Shown here piece by piece: positions 26,318 to 32,066 of a DNA stretch of 32,066 nucleotides. This DNA comes from Verrucomicrobiales bacterium. Lineage in GTDB: Bacteria > Verrucomicrobiota > Verrucomicrobiia > Verrucomicrobiales > DEV007. The stretch spans positions 1-32,066 of the forward strand of contig JANQMB010000353.1 of NCBI GenBank assembly GCA_028280355.1, in the 5' to 3' direction. Numbering within the stretch: position 1 is the stretch's first letter; each line of letters begins with the position of its first letter. The notes beneath the pieces are model-generated. The model saw only the letters and a program-made list of their open reading frames with translations. It did no database searches and had not been told where the DNA came from. The position numbers and the translations under genes were made by a program.

Positions 26318-26603
26318 CCTTCTTCCTATGAAAGCGATGGAACCCTCGGAGGTTCAGGATGTCAACACGAATGTGAATTGCTCGATCTATCAGGGGAACG
26401 CCTCCAAAAAACGCACGGTGGTAACTGCGACAACGCCCTCACCCCATACCCGCGGGTGGCGAGGTTCTTGCGGCTTCGGAAGCCGTCAACCACGATGCGG
26501 GGACACCCCCCCCCGCCCCGGTCTCCAAGGAAAAAGGATCGCCAATAGATGACGGCTCGCTATAGTCGCAGCCGCTACGCGACAACCTATACCAAACACT
26601 CCG
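26318..26603. promoter_or_regulatory. Divergent intergenic region between Rhs operon and beta-helix operon
   Basis: These 286 bases hold no gene I can support. They must hold promoters for both directions. Visible structure: an inverted repeat GAACC-CTCGGA-GGTTC near 26340-26357 and a perfect palindrome CGGCTTCGGAAGCCG at 26471-26485. A TATAGT at 26561-26566 is a weak -10 candidate for the plus-strand operon, without a good -35. Confidence 0.45.
26471..26485. repeat. Perfect 6-bp inverted repeat (CGGCTT-CGG-AAGCCG)
   Basis: Exact palindrome centrally placed in the divergent region. It lacks a following T-run on either strand, so it is more likely an operator or mRNA hairpin than a terminator. 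Confidence 0.35.
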
Positions 26604-27719
26604 ATGAGAGCCGATCTCTACCGATGCCTCCCCCGCCTCGCCACATTCAATGCGTGCCTTTTCGCCGGAATCGCGATTGCGACCCAGGCGCAAGCCCAGC
26701 TGCCAAACCCGGCCCTCGCGCCCACCGCCCCGCCGGACAACAACGTCTTCAAGACCCTCGACCAGGTCGAGCCCCGGACGCCGATCAACGCGGACAACAC
26801 CCCGGGGAACGCCGGCGCGGTGTTCGTCATCTCCTCGCCGGGCTCGTACTACCTCACCGGAAACGTCACCGGGGTCAGCGGCAAACACGGCATCGAGATC
26901 AGTAGCGACGACGTCACCCTCGACCTCTCGGGCTTCCAACTGAAGGGGGTCGCCGGGTCGCTCTCGGGAATCTCGTCGGCCGGCGCCACCAACGCGAGGA
27001 TCATCAACGGCACGATCCGCGGTTGGGGGAAGTCGGGGATCTCCGCCGTCTCAAGCTTCGTCGTCGGATGGGACATCCGCTACGTCCGCGCCGAAGGGAA
27101 TGCCGATTCGGGGATCGAGATCTTCAACGGCACGATCGCCCATTGCCACGCCTCGGCCAACTCGACCCCGACAGGATCGGGGGTAGGGATCGGGGTGAAC
27201 GCAGGTGGCGCGATCCTCTTCTGCACGGCTTCCAGCAACAACCGGGATGGGATCAGCGCCACGATCGCCGCTGTGACCTCCTGCGCCGCGAGGTCGAACA
27301 AGAGGGACGGCATCGTGGGGGCCAACTCGACGCTGTCCAGCTGCGCCGCTCACGGCAACGAGAGGAACGGTTTCACGGTATCCTTCGGGAGCCGCATCGA
27401 CCGCTGCGTGAGCCAGTTCAACGACCGGGCCGGCATCTACGTGGGCTCCGACGCCTCCGAAGCCAGGAACCATATCACAGGCAACTCGGTGATCGCCAAC
27501 AACCGCGGCATCGAGGTCGACTCGAAAAACAACGTGATCACCGGGAACACCTCGCTCGACAACACGCCCGACAGCGGCACCACCGACACCGACTACGACA
27601 TCGTCGCCGGCAACCTCGTCGGGACGGTGGTGAAGCTCAACATGTCATCGAGCGCCGTCGTCGGGAACACCGGCGGTGGCAGCGGGACGACCGACCCCTA
27701 TGCCAACTTCTCCAACTAG
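26604..27719 (+). CDS. Secreted right-handed parallel beta-helix protein
   Basis: 371 residues. Seen: a signal peptide (about 1-31, ...NACLFAGIAIATQAQAQ), the lead-in RTPINADNTPGNAGAVFVIS and PGSYYLTGNVTGVSGKHGIE, which is the common entry of PVC-group pectate-lyase-like beta-helix proteins, then successive coils of about 20-23 residues (DVTLDLSGFQLKGV, ARIINGTIRGWG, ENHITGNSV-like turns, NVITGNTSLDN) to about 350. No clear catalytic Asp/Arg set can be assigned, so enzyme activity is uncertain. It is the first gene of a two-gene operon; its last 20 bases overlap the start of the next gene. Inference: a cell-surface or periplasmic glycan-binding or glycan-cleaving protein. Confidence 0.88.
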   Translation: MRADLYRCLPRLATFNACLFAGIAIATQAQAQLPNPALAPTAPPDNNVFKTLDQVEPRTPINADNTPGNAGAVFVISSPGSYYLTGNVTGVSGKHGIEISSDDVTLDLSGFQLKGVAGSLSGISSAGATNARIINGTIRGWGKSGISAVSSFVVGWDIRYVRAEGNADSGIEIFNGTIAHCHASANSTPTGSGVGIGVNAGGAILFCTASSNNRDGISATIAAVTSCAARSNKRDGIVGANSTLSSCAAHGNERNGFTVSFGSRIDRCVSQFNDRAGIYVGSDASEARNHITGNSVIANNRGIEVDSKNNVITGNTSLDNTPDSGTTDTDYDIVAGNLVGTVVKLNMSSSAVVGNTGGGSGTTDPYANFSN

Positions 27720-30489
27720 CTGGCGCGCGCTCTACGCGGCGGCCGCCGCCACCTTGCTCGCGACACCAGGTCACGCCCAGACGACGGACTGGTTCGCCGA
27801 GGAGTTCACCAACCCCGACGCCCGCGACCTCGGCGGGCTGCAGCTGACCTTCACCCCGGACGGGTCGCCGGACTTCTACAGCGTCTGCAGCGACCAGGTC
27901 ACCGCCCTGCCGATCCCGGCGGCCTCGCACCAGGCGCTGACCCTGACGGACGACTCCTCGGCGACGGTCAACCTCGCCGGCAGCCCGATCTCCCTCTATG
28001 GCATCTCCACCAACACCTTCTACGTGGGGAGCAACGGCTACGCCAACTTCAGCTCCCCGGACTCGAGCCGGGACCCGCTGCCCGCGAACCACTTCGCCCT
28101 ACCGCGCGTCGCCGGCGCGCTGGCCGACCTCGACCCCTCCTCCGGCGGCCGGGTGAGCTGGGCGGAGCTCGCCGACCGGGTGGTGGTCACCTTCGAGGGC
28201 GTCCCCGAGTTCGGCGTCGCCGCCAACACCAACACCTTCCAGATCGAGTTCTTCACCGGCGGCACCGATGCCGTCCGCATCACCTGGTTGGAACAGAAGG
28301 TCGCGGGCGAGGTCACCGCCGGGCTCTCCGCTGGCGCCGGGGTCGACCCGGCCTACGCCGAGTCCGACCTCTCGTTCGCCTACCCGCCCTGCCCGTTACC
28401 GGGGGGCGGCACGCACCTGACGGAACACTTCGCCTCGCCCCCGGGGGACGGCGTCGACCTGGCCAACTCGACGCTGCGCTTCCTGCCCGACGGCAGCAGC
28501 CGCTTCTACAGCGCCTTCCGCACCCCGTCCGTCGCGGGCTTCCCAACCGACCCGACCGGGGGCACGGCGATCCCCCTGCTCGACGACGGCTCGGCGATGG
28601 TGACCCCGACCTCTGCGGTGTCCCTTTTCGGCACGGTCCACACGGACTTCTTCGTCAATGCCAACGGCCGGGTCACCTTCGGCTCCGGTTCCTCGTTGTT
28701 CTCCGAGACCCTCGGGGCACACTTCGCCCTCCCCGGCATCTCTGCGCTGTTCCACGACCTCGACCCCTCGGCCGGCGGGGCGGTGAGCTGGAGAGAGACG
28801 GCGGACCGGGTCGCGGTGACCTTCGAAAACGTCCCCGACCGCGGCACCGGCCTCCCCAACTCCTTCCAGATCGAGATGTTCACCGACGGCTCCGGGGTGA
28901 TCGCGGTCACCTACCTCTCGGTCGGCACCACCGCGGCGATCGCCGGCCTCTCGGGCGGCCCGGGGTCGACGCCCGCAGGGTTCTCCGAGACCGACCTCTC
29001 GACGTTGCCGCCGCCGCCCGAGATCTCGGTCGCGGGCATGGCCGCCGACGAGAACAGCGGCACGGTCGTTTTCACCGTCACCCTAACAGAGCCGCTACCC
29101 ACCGCGGTCACCGTCGGCTACTCGACCTCAGCCGGCACCGCGACGGGGGGGGCCGACGGTGACTACACCGCCGTCTCGGGCGGGGCGATCACCATCCCGG
29201 CGGGGCAGACCTCCGCGACCGCCACCGTGGCGATCACCGATGACGCCACCGACGAACTCGACGAGACCTTTATGGTCACTCTCAGCTCGCCGGTGAACGG
29301 GGGGATCGCCCCCGGCGGGTCGACGGCGACCGGGACGATCATCGACGACGACCCGCCACCCACGCTCAGCATCGCCGATGCCTTCGCGCTGGAAGGCGCC
29401 AGCGCCACCTTCACGCTCTCCCTCGACGCCCCGAGCGGCCGCGACGTGGAGGTGACGCTCTCGACCCAGGACGGGGCCGCCCTATCGGGGGCAGACTTCA
29501 CCGCCCTCTCCGGTTTCCAGGTCACCATCCCCGCGGGCAGCACCTCCGGCACCGTCCAGGTGCCCGTCACCGACGACAACCTGCTCGAACCCCAGGAGAG
29601 CTTCACCCTGCAACCGGACGCCGGCCCCCACCCCACCTACTCCGGGTCGCCCTCCGCGACGGCAGCGATCGCCGACAAACCGACCATCAAGGACAGCAAG
29701 AGGCATGCCTGGGAGGCGACGGCCGGCTGGCAGAACTGGCGGGCAGTCCCCCACGGGGGCGTCGTGGTCGGCGAGTACGTGCTCGCGGGCTACGCCTGGT
29801 CGGCGACCACCGGCTGGATCAACCTCGGCGACGCGACGCCGGCAGACGGCATCCGATACAGCAACACCTCCGCCGGGGACTGTGGCGTCAACCTCGCCGC
29901 GGACGGCAAGCTTTCGGGATACGCCTGGTCCGCCACCACCGGTTGGGTGACGTTTGAGCAGGCGTTCGGCAAACCCGCCATCGACCGCTGCACCGGCAGG
30001 TTCTCAGGATACGCCTGGTCGCCTGCGGCCGGCTGGATCAACCTCGGCACGGGCACCAGCAACTACCTGGAGACCTCCCTCGTCGTGATCGCCGACGCCG
30101 ACCCCGGCGGCCCAGACGGTATCGACGACGCCTGGGAGCGGGAGAACTTCGGCGGCCTGGCCGTCGCCAACGCCACCACCGACCGCGACCGCGACGGCGT
30201 CCTCGACATCGACGAGTTCATCTCCGGCACCGACCCGAACGATGCCGGGGACTACCTGTTGGTAAACGGGATCGTCTTGTCGGGGGGCATGCTGGACATC
30301 GTCTTCCCCTCGAACCCGAACCGGAAGTACAGCATCAGCGCCTCGCAGGACCTCGTGGGGTGGAGCGACTCGGGGCTCGGCGTCTTCGTCCCGGACGCCG
30401 GGGCGTCCACCACCAAGCGGGTCACCCCACCGGCGAACACGCCCGGCTACTTCTACCGCGTCGATGCCCACCGGCCGCTGAGCCCCTAG
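27700..30489 (+). CDS. Secreted multidomain surface protein: duplicated N-terminal module, two Calx-beta domains, AWS-type repeats, TSP3
   Basis: 929 residues from ATG 27700 (GTG 27676 is an alternative). Seen: a signal peptide (about 1-26); two tandem copies of a module of about 190 residues (about 28-232 and 236-437). The copies share HFALP...DLDPS.GG.VSW.E.ADRV.VTFE.VP and NxFQIE.FT.G. Two Calx-beta domains follow (about 437-545 and 545-653; ADENSGTVVFTVTLTEPL, DDATDELDETFMVTL), then repeats of the GYAWSATTGWINLG type (about 668-790). A DADPGGPDGIDDAWE/DRDRDGVLDIDEF calcium-binding segment (about 795-845) precedes the verrucomicrobial C-terminal motif YSISASQDLVGWSD. Known: Calx-beta and TSP3 modules bind calcium in extracellular adhesins. 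Inference: a calcium-dependent surface adhesin or matrix protein. The stop overlaps that of the convergent gene. Confidence 0.88.
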   Translation: MPTSPTSWRALYAAAAATLLATPGHAQTTDWFAEEFTNPDARDLGGLQLTFTPDGSPDFYSVCSDQVTALPIPAASHQALTLTDDSSATVNLAGSPISLYGISTNTFYVGSNGYANFSSPDSSRDPLPANHFALPRVAGALADLDPSSGGRVSWAELADRVVVTFEGVPEFGVAANTNTFQIEFFTGGTDAVRITWLEQKVAGEVTAGLSAGAGVDPAYAESDLSFAYPPCPLPGGGTHLTEHFASPPGDGVDLANSTLRFLPDGSSRFYSAFRTPSVAGFPTDPTGGTAIPLLDDGSAMVTPTSAVSLFGTVHTDFFVNANGRVTFGSGSSLFSETLGAHFALPGISALFHDLDPSAGGAVSWRETADRVAVTFENVPDRGTGLPNSFQIEMFTDGSGVIAVTYLSVGTTAAIAGLSGGPGSTPAGFSETDLSTLPPPPEISVAGMAADENSGTVVFTVTLTEPLPTAVTVGYSTSAGTATGGADGDYTAVSGGAITIPAGQTSATATVAITDDATDELDETFMVTLSSPVNGGIAPGGSTATGTIIDDDPPPTLSIADAFALEGASATFTLSLDAPSGRDVEVTLSTQDGAALSGADFTALSGFQVTIPAGSTSGTVQVPVTDDNLLEPQESFTLQPDAGPHPTYSGSPSATAAIADKPTIKDSKRHAWEATAGWQNWRAVPHGGVVVGEYVLAGYAWSATTGWINLGDATPADGIRYSNTSAGDCGVNLAADGKLSGYAWSATTGWVTFEQAFGKPAIDRCTGRFSGYAWSPAAGWINLGTGTSNYLETSLVVIADADPGGPDGIDDAWERENFGGLAVANATTDRDRDGVLDIDEFISGTDPNDAGDYLLVNGIVLSGGMLDIVFPSNPNRKYSISASQDLVGWSDSGLGVFVPDAGASTTKRVTPPANTPGYFYRVDAHRPLSP

Positions 30490-31346
30490 GACTGCCCGTC
30501 GATCTCCGGCCCGAGCTGCCGGATCTCGTAACCCTCCGAGCGGTAGGTGCGGGTAGGGGTGTCACAGAAGAAGGCGGGGCTCCTCCGTTTCGGCAGGATG
30601 GAAACGGTGAATCCCCTAAGCTTCAGCAGCGCCCTGAGGATCACCCGCAGGAGCCTCGATGGGCGACCGAATCCGAAGGCCTCCCGCATCGGGGGATCGA
30701 TGAGGGCATTGACCGATGGCAGAACGAGCCAGCGAACCCCAAATGGCAGCCAGCCCCGCATGATGTCCAAGGTCGCATCGGCGACCCGCCGGTTGCGTTC
30801 GTCATACCGGAACTCCCGCTCCACATAATCCGCCGCAAAGGCGCGGAGTTCGCCCAGGTCTCCCGGGATGTCGGCGAGCCCCATCCGCTCGCCGACGTTC
30901 TTCCAGAACAGGAACAGGGCGTCGCCCTCGCGCCGCGTCATCGGTCGCCACGCGTACTCGGACATCCAGTCGATCGGGTCGAGGACGAAGGTCGAAAGCA
31001 CGAACAGGAACTCCTCGTTGCCGATCTTGAACCGCCCATGCTGCGCGTTCATCCGCCGGATCGCCCCCGCCCCCCGCGGCGAGTCATATCCGTTTTTCAT
31101 GAACTCGGCCACGATGAGGGCGGTGTCGTCATAGCGCTTCTGGCCACGCTCCCGAAACTCCCCCGTCGCATCCAGCAGGCGCGAGACCGGAGGCGACGCG
31201 TATGATCGCAGCAAGGCAATCTCCAACGCCCGGATCATGTCCCATGGGAACTCGTACCCGGTCAGGAGATGGACGATGCGCTGATGATCCTCCTCGACCG
31301 AGAGCTCGCCGAGCTCCTTCGCTCGTGCTGCTGGACAGATTTTCAC
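30486..31346 (-). CDS. Oxygenase MpaB/rubber-oxygenase family protein (DUF2236), putative haem enzyme
   Basis: 286 residues. Seen: all-helical, with the family signatures YDDTALIVAEFMKNGYDSPRG, RRMNAQHGRFKIGNEEFLFV (His103 as a candidate haem ligand), LSTFVLDPIDWMSEYAWRPM and DALFLFWKNVGERMGLADIP. A hydrophobic stretch at about 195-225 (RGWLPFGVRWLVLPSVNALI) may be membrane-associating. Known: relatives include the Lcp rubber oxygenase and MpaB; substrates differ widely. GTG 31346 is the start: an in-frame TAG at 31359-31361 rules out anything longer. Its stop and that of the convergent surface-protein gene share a CTAG. The substrate is unknown. Confidence 0.8.
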   Translation of the reverse strand: MKICPAARAKELGELSVEEDHQRIVHLLTGYEFPWDMIRALEIALLRSYASPPVSRLLDATGEFRERGQKRYDDTALIVAEFMKNGYDSPRGAGAIRRMNAQHGRFKIGNEEFLFVLSTFVLDPIDWMSEYAWRPMTRREGDALFLFWKNVGERMGLADIPGDLGELRAFAADYVEREFRYDERNRRVADATLDIMRGWLPFGVRWLVLPSVNALIDPPMREAFGFGRPSRLLRVILRALLKLRGFTVSILPKRRSPAFFCDTPTRTYRSEGYEIRQLGPEIDGQS

Positions 31347-31528
31347 GATGATGATCTTCTAGGTATCAGGCGGCTGAACCCCGTCCCCAACACTATTGTA
31401 CAGGTGGCTCCCGAGAGCGAGGGGACAGTCGGATGGGCATCATCCATCTCCCCACGACCCCACGGACCCGATGCGGGCCATTTGAAGAAAAGTCTAAGAA
31501 ACCCGCAAGCCCTGAAGTCCTCTAGGTC

Positions 31529-32066
31529 ATGACAACGATACCATCTCCCCCCCGCCAGCGCCGAGGCGCGCCCGCCCTGTTGGGGGCTCTCTCCATTCTG
31601 TCCGCCTTCGTGTGGAGTTCGGTGTCTGCCCCCGCCGCCCGGGTGCCGGAGGACCGCAAGAAAGCCACCCATGTGCTGACCGGCAAGGTCGTGGAGGTCG
31701 TCCAGGGCGAAGGCCGGCAGATCACCGTCCGCTTCGAGGCCACCGGGGTCGAGCGGGGCGAGGACGTCGCACCCGGAGAGACCCTCGACATCCGAATCTC
31801 TGGCCCGCCAGACATCAAGACGGTCGATACCGACAGCGAGGAGTTCAAGAAGCTATCCGAGGAAGAACAGAAACGGGCGCTGCTAGAGGCCCAACTTAGC
31901 AGACTGACCCATCAGGGTCACCATCGCCCGCCCGGCGCAGGCCGGAAGGTGCGAGTCTTTCTCATCAAGGGCGAGGGGATATGGTTGGGCCTGTTTCCAG
32001 ATTGGTTCGATGTTCTCGACCGGGACGAGGAAAGGCCGGATCGGGCTGGGCCATCGGACCAGGATC
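31529..32066 (+). CDS. Secreted protein of unknown function (N-terminal part, cut by right edge)
   Basis: The frame opens at ATG 31529 and stays open to the right edge (about 179 residues). Seen: a basic N-terminus (RQRRG) and hydrophobic core (ALLGALSILSAFVWSSVSA) as a signal peptide to about residue 37; a beta-rich segment (THVLTGKVVEVVQGEGRQIT, VRFEATGVERGEDV, LDIRISGPP); a charged helix (EEFKKLSEEEQKRALLEAQL); then a basic strand region (RKVRVFLIKGEG). The family is not recognised. It is divergent from the DUF2236 gene across 182 bases in which no convincing promoter stands out. Confidence 0.75.
   Translation, partial: MTTIPSPPRQRRGAPALLGALSILSAFVWSSVSAPAARVPEDRKKATHVLTGKVVEVVQGEGRQITVRFEATGVERGEDVAPGETLDIRISGPPDIKTVDTDSEEFKKLSEEEQKRALLEAQLSRLTHQGHHRPPGAGRKVRVFLIKGEGIWLGLFPDWFDVLDRDEERPDRAGPSDQD

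Noticed and set aside
26340-26485. Hairpins in the divergent region as terminators
   Set aside because: Neither hairpin is followed by a T-run, and both lie upstream, not downstream, of genes.

Overview
The window is GC-rich (well above 60% by eye, with two AT-richer islands) and very probably comes from a member of the Verrucomicrobiota or a close relative in the PVC group. This rests on protein style: secreted proteins carry the motif 'YFLQYSHDLESW / YSISASQDLVGW' next to thrombospondin-type-3 (calcium-binding) repeats, there are secreted right-handed beta-helix proteins of the 'TPINADNTPGNAGAVF...GSYYLTG' type, and there is a very large signal-peptide-bearing Rhs/YD-repeat protein. No rRNA, tRNA, CRISPR array or transposase was found.

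Layout. (1) 1-4928, minus strand: an exopolysaccharide export operon in transcription order outer-membrane beta-barrel protein (3459-4928), Wza-like export protein (2861-3442), Wzz/Wzc-like co-polymerase whose ATPase domain has lost its catalytic residues (692-2836), and a secreted beta-helix protein running off the left edge (1-692). (2) 4929-5168: an AT-rich divergent promoter region with a 12-bp direct repeat. (3) 5169-17555, plus strand: an omega-amidase-like nitrilase, overlapping by one base a 3658-residue hybrid megasynthase FkbH-ACP-KS-AT-ACP-aminotransferase-C-A-PCP-TE, then an Mrr-like nuclease with a C-terminal zinc ribbon. (4) 17594-26317, minus strand: a secretion/surface operon of a signal-peptide protein (25514-26317), a TSP3-repeat protein (24799-25488), a giant Rhs protein with an N-terminal C39-like peptidase domain (19299-24755), an abutting membrane protein that looks like its immunity partner (18888-19298), and a tail of tiny, mostly membrane-spanning and partly frameshifted reading frames in AT-richer DNA (17594-18886). 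(5) 26604-30489, plus strand: a beta-helix protein and a 929-residue Calx-beta/TSP3 surface protein, overlapping by 20 bases. (6) 30486-31346, minus strand: an MpaB/Lcp-type (DUF2236) putative haem oxygenase. (7) 31529-right edge, plus strand: an unrecognised secreted protein.

The main item is the compact biosynthetic locus. Its architecture matches the MycA/ItuA type of lipopeptide synthetase (loading-ACP-KS-AT-ACP-AMT-C-A-PCP), but the fatty-acyl ligase is replaced by an FkbH glyceryl-loading unit and a thioesterase ends the chain. This predicts a very small product: a glycerate-derived C3 starter, one malonyl extension, amination of the beta-keto group to a 3-amino-4,5-dihydroxypentanoyl unit, and condensation with one amino acid (Val-like code read by eye). 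The coupled omega-amidase could remove alpha-ketoglutaramate if the aminotransferase uses glutamine. The second item is the Rhs protein with its coupled membrane partner and the trailing set of small membrane ORFs, which looks like a toxin/immunity region under turnover.
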